Source: an uncultured bacterium (lineage in GTDB: Bacteria > Acidobacteriota > Thermoanaerobaculia > Multivoradales > J023). From it: 58,020 bases of DNA. Position numbers and translations under genes: made by a program. A model generated the notes under the pieces. That model was not told the origin of the DNA. It made no database searches and saw only the letters and a program-made list of their open reading frames with translations. The DNA is taken from positions 1-58,020 of the forward strand of contig CALFAM010000322.1 in the NCBI GenBank assembly GCA_937948815.1, read 5' to 3'. The stretch's first letter is position 1. Every line of letters begins with the position of its first letter. Shown piece by piece: positions 41,968 through 51,367 of the stretch.

Positions 41968-44214
41968 CTACCTTTCGTGCGGTGCGGCGCTCGCCCCGAG
42001 AGGTTGGACCGATCGTTCGAGCCTTGCTTCCGAGTCGCCGCTGGAAGCAGGCTCGAGGGCGGCGAGATCGCTCTCGAGGTTGGTCGGGTCGCTGACGACC
42101 TGGATCCCTCGGCGGAGCAGACGCGCAGCGCCGGCGTGATCGTCGAGGGTCGCGAGGAGCCGCGCGGCTTCACGGTAGACCCCTTCGAGCCTCGGATCGA
42201 GTGACAGCGCGGTTTCGAACGCCTCCATGGCTGCCTGGTGCTCACCCTTGAGGACATGGATCCGGGCGAGATGGAACCAACCAAGCGGCAGAACCTGGCG
42301 CAGCTCGATCGCCGTGCGAAAGGCTTGCTCGGCGTCGTCCATCCGGTCTTGGTTGCTGAGCAAGCGCCCGAGATTGAACCAGATGTCCGGGTCGTTCGCA
42401 TTCTCGTCGGCGATGGTCTCGAGCATCGAAATGGCCTCGGGAACGTCCCCAAGTACGGCGCGCGCCACGGCGAGCAGAGCCCGCGCGCGTCGTGCGAGGC
42501 TCTTCTCTGCGGTCGAGGCGGTGGCGGGGTCGTGGGCGGCCAGAATCTGCTCGAAGGCGGCTGCCGCAGCCTCGTGGCGCCCGAGCGTCAGTAGGCTGCT
42601 GCTCAGGGAAAGCCACGGGCGCATGTGCGCGGGCCGCTCGATTGCAAGCTGCTTTTGTAGATAGCCGACGGCATCGCTGGTCGGCGCAGCGTTGGTCATG
42701 GCCAGCGTGCGGTAGATCTCGCCCAGTGCGCCTGCTGGTGCACGCTCCGGAAAGTAGTGGATGAGATCGATCAGAATCGGATCGGTTTCCTCGAGCGGGT
42801 CAAGGAGGTCGCGTCCGCCTGGCTTGCGGCGGATGAGATGGTCGGTCATGACCGTCTGGATCACGTCCTCTGGCCGGCGCGGGCTCATGTGGCACGACAC
42901 GCAGTCGGATTGATCGCCGGCCTCTGCGTGGGCCAGCGTGTCGTTCGCCGCAACGGAGGTGGCCGCGGTGTCTGTCCGTGGACGACCGCAGGCATCGACC
43001 TCGTGGCAGCTCTGGCAGGCCGCGCGGTAGTGATCAGCACGATCCGCAACCGGTACCTTGCGGTGCGGGTCATGACAGGTGAGGCAGGACAGCGCGCCTG
43101 CCGGGGACGCGGTGAAGCACGTGCTCTGCCGCAGGCGGTAGGGATGGTGGTTGATCTCGAAGCGCTGATCCTGCGGATTGCCCTCTTCGATCACGTCGAC
43201 GTGAACCATGTAGTCGGCAAGATCTTGGCCCGGTCGGAAGCTGTAGTCGCCGCGACCGAACCGGCGAACGCCCGTGAGCGAGATCGAGGGCTGCAAATGG
43301 CAGCCGTAGCAAACGTCGTCACGGCGTGCGGGCTCCATGCGACCCGGGTTGGCGATCGCTTGGCGGACCTTCTCGCGGTCGCGCTCGCCACCGAAGGCCA
43401 GGCGAACGTGATTCGCCCCGGGGCCGTGGCAACGCTGACAGCCGGTCCCTTCCGGCAAGTTCTTCGGGAAGGTATGCACGGACCCTTCCATGTCCGAGCC
43501 CTCGGGCACGTCGGGATACGCGTTGTGGCAGAACATGCACTCGCGTCGGACCCGGCGCGTGAGTCCGAAGTGATCTGCGCGATCGAAGCCCGGCGACATG
43601 CCCCAATGTCCCGACGTCATGGCCTGCGGATCCGGTCCCGGGGCCGGTGCGGGCGCGTACCAGGCCAGCGGAAGCTGATAGAGCTCTCCCGCGGCGTTCT
43701 GGGTCATGTAGACCCGCGAGTGGTAGCCCGAGCCCATGACCCAGTCCACGGGCACTTCGTAGACAGCAAATGCCTCGCCCCGCGCATCGCGATGCTCCCG
43801 CCGAAAAATGAGCTGGTCACCCTCCCAGCGCAGCGAGTAGTAGCGGTCGGACGGCTCGTGATGGAAGACCTCGCCGATGCGCTCGATCGTCTTCTCGCGC
43901 GACGGCCGGGCAAACGACCGGGCCATGCCGACTTCTTGGTAGCTCGACCAGATGGCGGCGTGGCAGGTCGCGCACGCCCGATCTTCTACATAGCCTGGTG
44001 CTGCCCCACCGGTTTCGTGAAAACCGAGCACGGTGAGCAGGTCTGGCTGTGCGGCAGCTTCGTTCGAGGCCGGAGTCGTGGTGGACGACTCGGCACCAGT
44101 CTCGGTTCGGGCGGGCGCGATGCTTGCGAATCCGACCCAGAGGGCGATGGTCGCCAGCGCCATCCCCGGGACGATCGTCATGAGGCGTTGTGTGTCGTCT
44201 TGCTCTTGACTCAT
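41968..44214 (-). CDS. seven-haem cytochrome c fused to TPR domain
   Basis: About 748 residues. One N-terminal hydrophobic segment (MTIVPGMALATIALWVGFAS) acts as signal or anchor. Residues 75-430 hold seven CxxCH haem c sites (CATCH, CMFCH, CQRCH, CYGCH, CLTCH, CQSCH, CVSCH), so it is a periplasmic multihaem cytochrome. Residues 500-730 are TPR repeats (for example DIWFNLGRLLSNQDRMDDAE). The arrangement resembles multihaem/TPR proteins of Planctomycetes and Acidobacteriota related to NrfA/hydroxylamine-oxidoreductase-like families; the enzyme activity is unassigned. I use the ATG at 44214; ATG codons at 44223 and 44256 are possible. Only about 45 nt separate it from ddl. Confidence 0.9.
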   Translation of the reverse strand: MSQEQDDTQRLMTIVPGMALATIALWVGFASIAPARTETGAESSTTTPASNEAAAQPDLLTVLGFHETGGAAPGYVEDRACATCHAAIWSSYQEVGMARSFARPSREKTIERIGEVFHHEPSDRYYSLRWEGDQLIFRREHRDARGEAFAVYEVPVDWVMGSGYHSRVYMTQNAAGELYQLPLAWYAPAPAPGPDPQAMTSGHWGMSPGFDRADHFGLTRRVRRECMFCHNAYPDVPEGSDMEGSVHTFPKNLPEGTGCQRCHGPGANHVRLAFGGERDREKVRQAIANPGRMEPARRDDVCYGCHLQPSISLTGVRRFGRGDYSFRPGQDLADYMVHVDVIEEGNPQDQRFEINHHPYRLRQSTCFTASPAGALSCLTCHDPHRKVPVADRADHYRAACQSCHEVDACGRPRTDTAATSVAANDTLAHAEAGDQSDCVSCHMSPRRPEDVIQTVMTDHLIRRKPGGRDLLDPLEETDPILIDLIHYFPERAPAGALGEIYRTLAMTNAAPTSDAVGYLQKQLAIERPAHMRPWLSLSSSLLTLGRHEAAAAAFEQILAAHDPATASTAEKSLARRARALLAVARAVLGDVPEAISMLETIADENANDPDIWFNLGRLLSNQDRMDDAEQAFRTAIELRQVLPLGWFHLARIHVLKGEHQAAMEAFETALSLDPRLEGVYREAARLLATLDDHAGAARLLRRGIQVVSDPTNLESDLAALEPASSGDSEARLERSVQPLGASAAPHER

Positions 44215-44244
44215 TTTCGCCATCCTACCGTTGCGGTCACCGGC

Positions 44245-44250
44245 TATTAT
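44245..44250 (+). promoter_or_regulatory. -10-like TATTAT 8 nt before the ddl ATG
   Basis: TATTAT is the most AT-rich hexamer in the 45-nt divergent gap and lies 8 nt before the ATG at 44259. No Shine-Dalgarno sequence follows it. No clear -35 is found, so it is a weak candidate for a near-leaderless transcript. Confidence 0.3.
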
Positions 44251-44258
44251 CTCCAACC

Positions 44259-45281
44259 ATGACGACTCAAGTTACCTTGCTCACGGGGGGCTCGACCGCG
44301 GAACGCGACGTGGCCCTCGCCGGCGCGGGCCAGGTCGCGGCAGCGCTGCGGCGCTGTGGCTTCGATGTCCGCGTGATCGACACCTGCAGCGGTGTGATGA
44401 CGGCCGACGACGAGGCTCGGCTGCTGGTCGACGCGCTCGACCGTGCGCATCCGACTGCCGAGACCCTTGCCGCGCTGGCAGCGCGTGAGGACTTTGCGGC
44501 GCTGGTCAAGCTCGATGCCCTACGTTCCGCCGACCTGATCTTCATCGTGCTGCACGGGGAGCCGGGCGAGGGCGGGCGCCTCCAGGGCCTGCTCGAGCTC
44601 GAAGGGCTCCGGTACGTGGGCAGCGATGCCCTGGGCTCGACCTTGGCCATGGACAAAGATGTCGCCAAGCGTCTGATGCGTGACGCCGGAATCGACACGG
44701 CGGACTGGCTATGCTGGCCCGCCGATGGCGGTGTGTCGGCGGGCGCGGTCGAAGCCCTCGGTCTGCCGCTGATCGTCAAGCCCGCGCGGGTCGGCTCGAC
44801 AGTCGGTCTGACCCTGGTCGACGAGCGGTCCGAGCTCGAAGCCGCGATCGCCCACGCCCGACGCTTCGATCAGACGGTCCTGGTCGAAGCATTCGTCGAT
44901 GGTCGTGAATTGACCGTGGGGGTTCTGGGCGACGAAGCGCTGGCCGTTGGTGAGATCCGACCGCAACATCGCATTTTCGACTACGAGTGCAAGTACACCC
45001 CAGGCATGACCGATGAGATCTTTCCGGCGCAGATCGAGCCGGCCCTCGCGACGCTCCTGCAATCGTTGGCGCTCGATGTCCACCGAACCTTGCGTCTGCG
45101 CGACGTCTCACGGATCGATTTCCGGGTGACGTCCGACGGTCGGGCCTACTGCCTGGAAGCGAACACCTTGCCCGGCATGACCACCGCCAGCCTTTTGCCA
45201 CAGGGCGCTGCGGCCAGCGGGATCGACTTTGACACGCTGTGCGAGCGCCTGTGCCACCTGGCACTCACACGTGACCCATGA
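44259..45281 (+). CDS. ddl: D-alanine--D-alanine ligase
   Basis: ATP-grasp enzyme joining two D-alanines for peptidoglycan. The 340 residues show LLTGGSTAERDVALAGA at the N-terminus, HGEPGEGGRLQGLLELEGL, GSTLAMDKDVAKRLM, the ATP-binding lysine segment PLIVKPARVGSTVGLT, and the C-terminal catalytic part SRIDFRVTSDGRAYCLEANT followed by LPGMTTASLLP. The N-terminal glycine loop reads GSTAERD, where EHEVS-like sequences are usual. Starts at ATG 44259 where the conserved sequence begins. Its stop overlaps the next start by 4 nt (ATGA). Confidence 0.94.
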   Translation: MTTQVTLLTGGSTAERDVALAGAGQVAAALRRCGFDVRVIDTCSGVMTADDEARLLVDALDRAHPTAETLAALAAREDFAALVKLDALRSADLIFIVLHGEPGEGGRLQGLLELEGLRYVGSDALGSTLAMDKDVAKRLMRDAGIDTADWLCWPADGGVSAGAVEALGLPLIVKPARVGSTVGLTLVDERSELEAAIAHARRFDQTVLVEAFVDGRELTVGVLGDEALAVGEIRPQHRIFDYECKYTPGMTDEIFPAQIEPALATLLQSLALDVHRTLRLRDVSRIDFRVTSDGRAYCLEANTLPGMTTASLLPQGAAASGIDFDTLCERLCHLALTRDP

Positions 45282-46273
45282 CCCGGAGGCGTACGATGCT
45301 GACTCGACCGACGCGTGGGCCGGGATCCCGCCCCGCCGACCTCGCACGGAGGATGGCGAGCGACCTTGTGGCCCTCGTCCTGTCACCCCTCGTCCTCGCC
45401 CCCCTCATCTTGGCGAGTGGTCCGGCTGCAGCCGAGGAGGGCCACGCCCGGTTGCCGATCGCGCAGGACCATGCAGCCCAGGCGGCTGCGGACGAGCAAT
45501 GGTTCGGATGGAACGATCCAGCCGCCCAATACGTCGAGCCATTTCGCATCTTCGACCATGTTTACTTCGTCGGCATGCGATACGTCAGCGTCTACCTGAT
45601 CGATACGGGTGATGGGTTGATCCTGATCGATGCACTATTCGATCCCCACGTCGAGCGCCTGGTGCAAAACATCCGCACCCTTGGTTTTGACCCGCAGGAC
45701 GTACGATACGTGCTGATCACCCATGGGCATTTCGACCATGCAGGCGGCGCGCGGCGCCTGCAGGAGTTGACCGGTGCTCGCATCGGGATGAGCGGGCCGG
45801 ACTGGGACCTGGTCATCGACGATCCAGGAGACGGTCGCGCCCGCTTCGTACCCCCTGCCCGTGACCTGACGCTTCGCGATGGCGACGAGATCAAGCTCGG
45901 ACGGACCGTGATCCACTGCTTGCGCACGCCAGGCCATACCGAGGGCGTGGCATCGTTCACGTTTGATGTTCACGATGGCGAGGCCACCCACACGGCCCTG
46001 GTTTTCGGCGGCGTGGGTCAGAACTTCGAAGGTGCCGAGCGCTTCGAAATGTACATCGACAGCGTGGACCGGCTGCTGGCGATGGAGGAGGTCGCAGTCA
46101 GCCTGCCGAACCACCTGGGGCGGAACATGCTCGAGCTGGGGCAGGGGCTGACCAGCCGCGAGCCTGGCTCCCCCCATCCGTTCGTCGATGCAGCGGGAAT
46201 CCAGGCATGGCTTCATCGGTTGCGCGCACACGCGGTCGATCGCCTGGCGACGGACTCCACTGAAGCGCCCTGA
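45278..46273 (+). CDS. exported metallo-beta-lactamase-fold hydrolase
   Basis: 331 residues. A Tat-independent signal-like segment (LVALVLSPLVLAPLILASGP, cleavage near AAAEE) precedes an MBL fold. The metal motif is HGHFDHAGGARRL, the next histidine is in RTPGHTEGVASF and a third in SLPNHLGRNM, an arrangement like the subclass B3 metallo-beta-lactamases and relatives. A start overlapping the ddl stop (ATGA) couples it to cell-wall D-Ala-D-Ala ligase. That context is suggestive, but most proteins of this fold are not beta-lactamases, and the substrate cannot be inferred. Confidence 0.87.
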   Translation: MTRRRTMLTRPTRGPGSRPADLARRMASDLVALVLSPLVLAPLILASGPAAAEEGHARLPIAQDHAAQAAADEQWFGWNDPAAQYVEPFRIFDHVYFVGMRYVSVYLIDTGDGLILIDALFDPHVERLVQNIRTLGFDPQDVRYVLITHGHFDHAGGARRLQELTGARIGMSGPDWDLVIDDPGDGRARFVPPARDLTLRDGDEIKLGRTVIHCLRTPGHTEGVASFTFDVHDGEATHTALVFGGVGQNFEGAERFEMYIDSVDRLLAMEEVAVSLPNHLGRNMLELGQGLTSREPGSPHPFVDAAGIQAWLHRLRAHAVDRLATDSTEAP

Positions 46274-46340
46274 GTGTGGGGGGCAGCATCTTCCTCGGCG
46301 AGAGCGCCGAGGTCGACCGCGAGAGATCGCAGGGGAGCAC

Positions 46341-46823
46341 ATGAGGAAACTTCGTTGGACACTGGTCGGAGCGGCGCTGGCAATCGTCATCAAGCTGGCT
46401 GCGTTGCTCTTGGGTTTGGATCTGTTCGAGCGAATGGTGACGGCCCTGGCTGCGCTCGAGCGATTCGAGGTGGATGAGCTCATCATTCCCGCCGTGATCT
46501 TCTTGGCATTTGCCTTTCTCGACCTGATCAAGAAGCAAGAGCAACAAAAGGTCGCGCGCGAGAAGCTGGCGATCTATTCAGCGATGTTGGCGTCGACGCA
46601 TCACATCTTGAATAACTTCCTCAATCAAATGCAGCTCTTCAAAATGACGGCGCGAAACACACCGGGGTTCGATGCCGAAGTCCTTTCCCTTTACGATGTC
46701 GTCATCGAGGGCGCGTCCGATCAGATCGAGGCACTGAGCGAAGTCACCGAGATCGACGAAGCGTCCATCCGTGCATCGGTCGAGCCGAGCGCGGCCCCGC
46801 CATCGGCTGCCGGGCAAGCCTGA
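46341..46823 (+). CDS. small membrane protein with DHp-like helical hairpin
   Basis: 160 residues. One N-terminal membrane helix (LVGAALAIVIKLAALLLGLD), a second hydrophobic helix (ELIIPAVIFLAFAFLDLI), then a cytoplasmic coiled coil (KKQEQQKVAREKLAIYSAML) and the segment STHHILNNFLNQMQLF followed by a second helix DVVIEGASDQIEALSEVTEI. The HxxxNN pattern resembles the H-box of histidine-kinase dimerisation domains, but no ATPase domain follows. The ATG at 46341 has AGGGGAG upstream. It may be a phosphorelay or dimerisation module; the call is inference. Confidence 0.75.
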   Translation: MRKLRWTLVGAALAIVIKLAALLLGLDLFERMVTALAALERFEVDELIIPAVIFLAFAFLDLIKKQEQQKVAREKLAIYSAMLASTHHILNNFLNQMQLFKMTARNTPGFDAEVLSLYDVVIEGASDQIEALSEVTEIDEASIRASVEPSAAPPSAAGQA

Positions 46824-46863
46824 ACCCAGGCAAGCGCTCGTATCGTGCCGCCCTCAGGGCTCC

Positions 46864-47160
46864 CTAGGACTGGGGCGCCGCGGTCGGCGTGAAGTGGGGA
46901 GTGGCATCGGTCGTCCTTGGTGCCTGATCCGCATCTCTGGCCACGACCGTCGTTTCCAGGATCATCAGCTTCTGCCAGATCTTGCGTGACAGGCCCGTGG
47001 TCAAGGTTTCGACTTCGTTGACTGCGGCGAGCACAACGTCATCGTCGAGCTCGCGGCACATTCGAGCGAGACCGGCTTCCGGAAACCTCTCCTCGATGCG
47101 CTGCGAGAGCTTGACGACGGTTTCAGCAACCTTGTCGGCGTCGAGAAGCTTGTACGGCAT
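46864..47160 (-). CDS. small cytoplasmic protein of unknown function
   Basis: 98 residues, no signal peptide or membrane segment. The first 70 form amphipathic helices ([40 protein letters not shown]), and the last 25 are Thr/Pro/Ala-rich and probably disordered. The gene converges with the DHp-like gene, separated by 40 nt. A -10-like TAGGCT (47172-47167 on the reverse strand), with TTCACC 18 nt further upstream, ends 6 nt before the ATG, and no Shine-Dalgarno is present. Not recognised; codon use is like its neighbours, so I accept it as a gene with moderate confidence. Confidence 0.6.
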   Translation of the reverse strand: MPYKLLDADKVAETVVKLSQRIEERFPEAGLARMCRELDDDVVLAAVNEVETLTTGLSRKIWQKLMILETTVVARDADQAPRTTDATPHFTPTAAPQS

Positions 47161-47210
47161 GCCGCGAGCCTATCGCCCACAGACTGCCTCGGTGAAATCG
47201 TTCTCGACGA

Positions 47211-49406
47211 TCAACCGGCCGCGTCGGTCTTCGACGGCTCGTTCTGGCTCGCCAGCCATTGTCGCCATCGGTCGGCGTCGTAGCCGAAGTCTTCTTTGGA
47301 GCGGTTGTACAGCTCGTCGACGAGGTGCTGCGGAGGGTAGACCTGGTACTGCACTGCCCAGTTGAAGTAGTTGTTGCTCGGCACGATCTCGACATGGCTC
47401 GGGTCTGGTGGCCCGTAGCGTTCGACCATGCCATCCATGATCTCGATCAGCTCCGCGGTGTCCATGACCCAGCCGGCGCCAGGGATCGTGGAGATGACAT
47501 TGCTCAGCGCCCAATGAGGTTGGTCGCGCACGGTCAGCAGCGCATAGGCTTCCGGGAGCGCCCGCAGGTCGCCCTGGTAGAGCAGGCGGCTGAGGATCTT
47601 GTCGCGCAGGTTGGCGTCGTGGATGGGGTCGGTCAGTCCGAAGAGCACGGTGCGCAGTGCATCGTCTTGCTCTTCGGAGAGCGCGGGGGAGCCGAGCATC
47701 ATGGTCATGCGTGCCCGCAGCCGGGGATGGACTTCCGGGTTGGCCAGGATGCCGAGCCAGGTTGCGAAGACCGCGTCATCGAGAAAGGACGCGTGGTGCC
47801 GCTTGAGGGCGCCGACCAGGATCGCCGCGGCCGAATCTCGGACCAGGGAGTGCGGCTGTGTGGGCGCTTCCTCGAGGTATGGCAGGAGGCGCTCGGTCAT
47901 GCCAGCTTCGCGGGTCGTCCAGCCGAAGAAGGAAAGACAGTCGCTCAAGAAGCGTTCGTCGAGCAACGTGGCATCGTGACGCCGTCGCCAGGCATGCTCG
48001 AAGACGTCCTCGTGGCGAGCATCTCCCAGCCCCCAGAAAAGCTGCGCGATCCCGCACGTCTGCTTGATGGACGCTGTTTCCGCGGCCCGCTGAAGCGCGT
48101 CGAGCCGAGGGGTGAGCAGTGCCCGGACCGGCTCGGCGGCCGGCGGCTCTCGGGCCAGCCACGGTCCGAGGAAGGGACCGAGTACCGAGCTTGCCTCGGC
48201 GTCTGCTCCGGGCTCGTCGAGCATTTCTCCCAGGACCCTCAGGGCGCGCTCGTCGAGCCCGTCGCGCCCGTGCTGCTTGGCCATGAGGTAGACCTGGAGG
48301 AACAGACGCGCGGCGGCGGACGTCGGCTCGCGTGTGGCTTCGAGCCAGGGCATGAGCGCGCTCGCTGTCTCCACGGACCAGGAGGGGGGCGGAAAAATGC
48401 TGAGCGCCACGAGCTCCGGAGGTAGGGAAGAGGTATCTTCCAGGGGCTCGTCCAGTCCCGAAAGCAGCTGTTCGACGAGAGGGACCAGCTCTGCTTCGAT
48501 CGACTGGTTGGCCAGGGACTGTCCGATCATGAGCTGGCCGTGTACGGGGAGCGCAGGGTTGCTGAGCTGTTCCAACAGCAAGGCAACGAACCGATCACGA
48601 TGATGCTCCAGGCGATCGTTGCCGAGCATGTCTGCGAACGTTCCGTCGTTGTCTGAGAAGCCGAAGTCCTGATCAGTCGCGGCTTCGAGAAACATCGGCT
48701 CGAGGAGGTCCAGGGCGCGGCCTTCGGTTTCGGCGTCGAGCCTGGGGGTCGAGTAGCTGCCCCGTTGGAGGAGCCGCACGAGGCCCTGACGCAGCCGTCG
48801 ATGAACCAACGGATCTGAATCGGTAGCAGCTTGCTCGAGAATGGAGAGATAGTCCGAGGAACGCAGGGTGATCGCCGCGAATACGGCGACCGCGCGCACG
48901 CGTGGTGAGCGGTTCCGCATCAGGCGTTCGAGCTGGTCGAGGCAGTCCTCGCGCGGAACGCCGCGCACCAGGGTCAGCCAAAGCGTACCCGCCAGTGATT
49001 TGCCTTGATGCATCTCTGTGCCGCCCGCAATGCGAGCGAACAGGCCGCGATCCGTTTCGACAGCCGCCAGCGTGTCGGCCAGCTCGGGCACCACCCGCGC
49101 ACCTTGCCGCACCAGCCACGTCTGCGCTGTTTTCGAGATGACATCGCTTCGGTCCCCGAGGGCGGCGATGAGCTGATCATTGGCGGCTGATCCAAAGGCT
49201 TCGAGCTGCGCGAGCGACGCTTTGCGCGTCGACCAATCCGGGCTTGTCAGACCGTCCGCCAGGACTTCCGGCAGGGACGACTCTGTGGGCGGCGTGCACG
49301 CTTGTACCAGCAGTACAGCGATCAAGGTGGCGGTGATGGCAGCGAAGTGTGGTGCCGGAGGGCGATTTCGTACGGGGCGGGCAAGAGCAGCAGTGCGATT
49401 CGGCAT
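47211..49406 (-). CDS. HEAT-like repeat lipoprotein
   Basis: 731 residues. The ATG at 49406 is preceded by GAGGAAG and starts a signal peptide with lipobox VLLVQAC. The open frame extends 400 nt upstream, but that part has no exported or domain character. The mature protein is helical throughout, with HEAT-like units at the start (TSPDWSTRKASLAQLEAFGS, LIAALGDRSDVISKTAQTWL, RNRSPRVRAVAVFAAITLR) grading into less regular repeats. No catalytic motif. Probably a surface scaffold. It is divergent from the mono-haem operon at 49799 and could share its control region. Confidence 0.83.
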   Translation of the reverse strand: MPNRTAALARPVRNRPPAPHFAAITATLIAVLLVQACTPPTESSLPEVLADGLTSPDWSTRKASLAQLEAFGSAANDQLIAALGDRSDVISKTAQTWLVRQGARVVPELADTLAAVETDRGLFARIAGGTEMHQGKSLAGTLWLTLVRGVPREDCLDQLERLMRNRSPRVRAVAVFAAITLRSSDYLSILEQAATDSDPLVHRRLRQGLVRLLQRGSYSTPRLDAETEGRALDLLEPMFLEAATDQDFGFSDNDGTFADMLGNDRLEHHRDRFVALLLEQLSNPALPVHGQLMIGQSLANQSIEAELVPLVEQLLSGLDEPLEDTSSLPPELVALSIFPPPSWSVETASALMPWLEATREPTSAAARLFLQVYLMAKQHGRDGLDERALRVLGEMLDEPGADAEASSVLGPFLGPWLAREPPAAEPVRALLTPRLDALQRAAETASIKQTCGIAQLFWGLGDARHEDVFEHAWRRRHDATLLDERFLSDCLSFFGWTTREAGMTERLLPYLEEAPTQPHSLVRDSAAAILVGALKRHHASFLDDAVFATWLGILANPEVHPRLRARMTMMLGSPALSEEQDDALRTVLFGLTDPIHDANLRDKILSRLLYQGDLRALPEAYALLTVRDQPHWALSNVISTIPGAGWVMDTAELIEIMDGMVERYGPPDPSHVEIVPSNNYFNWAVQYQVYPPQHLVDELYNRSKEDFGYDADRWRQWLASQNEPSKTDAAG

Positions 49407-49798
49407 CACGAGCTTCCTCGATTCGAAACGTTGCGACAGCGTAGGCTGCGTGAGTGCTGGGGGAACGATGCAAGTATGGCTTTCCGGGGCGACCCTGGGC
49501 TCGCCATCTGCGGCACGATCCGAGCGGCTGGTCCCATGGCGCGGTCGCGGATCGAGGTGGGCTGGAGGCGCCGGTGCCGGATCCGCTCTGCGTCCAGGGT
49601 TACCCTCTTCGGGTGCTATGCTGAAGAATTGGTGAGCCCACAAACCCTGGTTGCCGCGCCCACGCCCGTGGAGCTGATCTGCCTCGAGCACCGCATCGCG
49701 CAGCGAAAGCGGGGGGCTGCGTGACGCATTCCAGCCTGGAGCGAATTTCGTCATGCGCGCGCATGACCCGAAGCCTGCTTTTCGATCAAGGAGTCCCG
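49407..49798. other. divergent intergenic region
   Basis: 392 nt between the starts of the HEAT-like lipoprotein and the mono-haem gene. Open frames here are extensions of the flanking genes with no domain character. A TGCTATGCT at 49614-49622 fits an extended -10 on the forward strand; no clear -35 accompanies it. I see no RNA gene or long repeat. Confidence 0.5.
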
Positions 49799-51367
49799 AT
49801 GCGCCGACAATCTCGAACATTGGTCACGGCGATGCTCTGTCTCTCGAGTATCGCGGTTTCACCGAGCTCGGCCGAGGTGGAAACCGAAACGCGCTTCTTC
49901 GACCTGCCGCGCGTGTTCGAAGTATCGAGCGACCCGCAACAGCAGCAAGCCAACTTCTACGACTTCATCTGGCGGTCCTTCATCGCGCTGAACTGGCCGA
50001 ACGTTCCGCTCGAGATCGAGGGTTCGCGGATCGTATCGGGCGAACGCGGTAAGCCCGACGCATCGAAGCCGCTTTCCGTGATGTCCGGAACGGGCGTCAT
50101 GCCGCAAACCGTGTGGGAGACGTACAAGGAGCCGTTCGAGGTCTTTCCGCCGAACGGTGCGCGACCGCAGCCTTGGAATACGGCCCGGCCGGTACCGCCG
50201 AACCTTGCCAAGAAGCTGTCAGACGGTCGGGCTCTGCTCGCATTTCCGATCGAGCTGACCGGATACGCGACCGACGCGAATCAACCCTATTTCTTCCCGC
50301 ATCTCACCGGCCCCTTGTTCGACCAAGATGGTGGGCTCGTGCGCTACGAGGTGGCGGTCAATCGATCGTTCTTCGCGTACGTCCGGCATTTCGGCTACTA
50401 CAACGCCGCCGAGCAGATTCGTGCGGTGGAGCGCTACGTCGCGGGTCGACGTGACGACAGCGCGTTTCAGCGTCCACCCTTCGGCAATCCGGCCGAGATC
50501 GCGGGTTACTTGCGCGATCTACCACCGTATGCCCAGGTTGGCATGGTCGACGTCAAGGCAGCCTGGCGTGTGCTCGATCCCAAGAAGCATCATGTCGATC
50601 GTTACCTTCGGCGGCGTCTCGTCGTCGGCGTCGAGAACGGCAAGCCCAAGACGCAGCTCATGGGGCTCGTGGCGCTGCACATTCTTCGCTGGACGCCCAA
50701 CGGCTACGATCCGCACAAGGGTGTCGATGGAGCCTTTGTTGCCTCGACGTTCGAGCAGATCGACAACGTCACGAGCAACGTCACGGAAGATGGTGTGGTC
50801 GTCACACCCACATTCAATGATGGTCAGTTGCCGACGCCGCAGCAACTCGAGTACGGTTTCGCGGGGAAGATACCTGCCGAAGTCGGGTCTGAGCATCCCT
50901 TGCCGGTTCCGGTCGACATCTATCGGGCATCGGCGCAGCGCCTTCCCGCGGCAGTGCGTGAGATCAACGAGCATTATCAGACGATCGCACCGGTCAAGGA
51001 CTCAGTGCTTCGTTTCTATCAGCTAATCGGAACGCAGAATCGCCACCCGGGAGCGATCAGCTTCACCACGGCCGAGGATCGTGAACGGAACGGCCATCAA
51101 GGACCGATCACGGGTGTGTACACGAACGCCAACAATCTGGTGAACGCGGCCCTCGAGTCGTACACACAGAAGAATTTTTCGTGCATCCTCTGTCACGCTC
51201 GGGCCAGGCCGTTCGGCATTCCCCATGCGCCCGACACGACGCCCGGATTTCCTCCGGCAGCCTTCGAAGACGATCACTTCAAGATCCTCACCTTCTTGCT
51301 CCAGATGGCGAAAATGCCCGCCGCGGAAGAAAGGGCCGACGAAAAGATCGAAGGGGAGGGAAAATGA
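49799..51367 (+). CDS. exported mono-haem protein
   Basis: 522 residues. The ATG at 49799 follows CAAGGAGTCCCG and begins a signal peptide (MRRQSRTLVTAMLCLSSIAV, cleavage near SSAEV). The body carries FYDFIWRSFIALNWPNVPLE, a motif I associate with a little-studied family of large bacterial cytochrome-like proteins, and one c-type haem site near the C-terminus (SCILCHARARPFG), with a downstream Met (LLQMAKM) that may be the axial ligand. Substrate unknown. The stop overlaps the next start as ATGA, so it is coupled to the SPOR-like gene. Confidence 0.8.
   Translation: MRRQSRTLVTAMLCLSSIAVSPSSAEVETETRFFDLPRVFEVSSDPQQQQANFYDFIWRSFIALNWPNVPLEIEGSRIVSGERGKPDASKPLSVMSGTGVMPQTVWETYKEPFEVFPPNGARPQPWNTARPVPPNLAKKLSDGRALLAFPIELTGYATDANQPYFFPHLTGPLFDQDGGLVRYEVAVNRSFFAYVRHFGYYNAAEQIRAVERYVAGRRDDSAFQRPPFGNPAEIAGYLRDLPPYAQVGMVDVKAAWRVLDPKKHHVDRYLRRRLVVGVENGKPKTQLMGLVALHILRWTPNGYDPHKGVDGAFVASTFEQIDNVTSNVTEDGVVVTPTFNDGQLPTPQQLEYGFAGKIPAEVGSEHPLPVPVDIYRASAQRLPAAVREINEHYQTIAPVKDSVLRFYQLIGTQNRHPGAISFTTAEDRERNGHQGPITGVYTNANNLVNAALESYTQKNFSCILCHARARPFGIPHAPDTTPGFPPAAFEDDHFKILTFLLQMAKMPAAEERADEKIEGEGK

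Noticed and set aside
47211..49820. HEAT-like gene starting at 49820 instead of 49406
   Set aside because: The extra 138 residues lack an export signal or repeats, while the ATG at 49406 has a Shine-Dalgarno site and opens a lipoprotein signal peptide.
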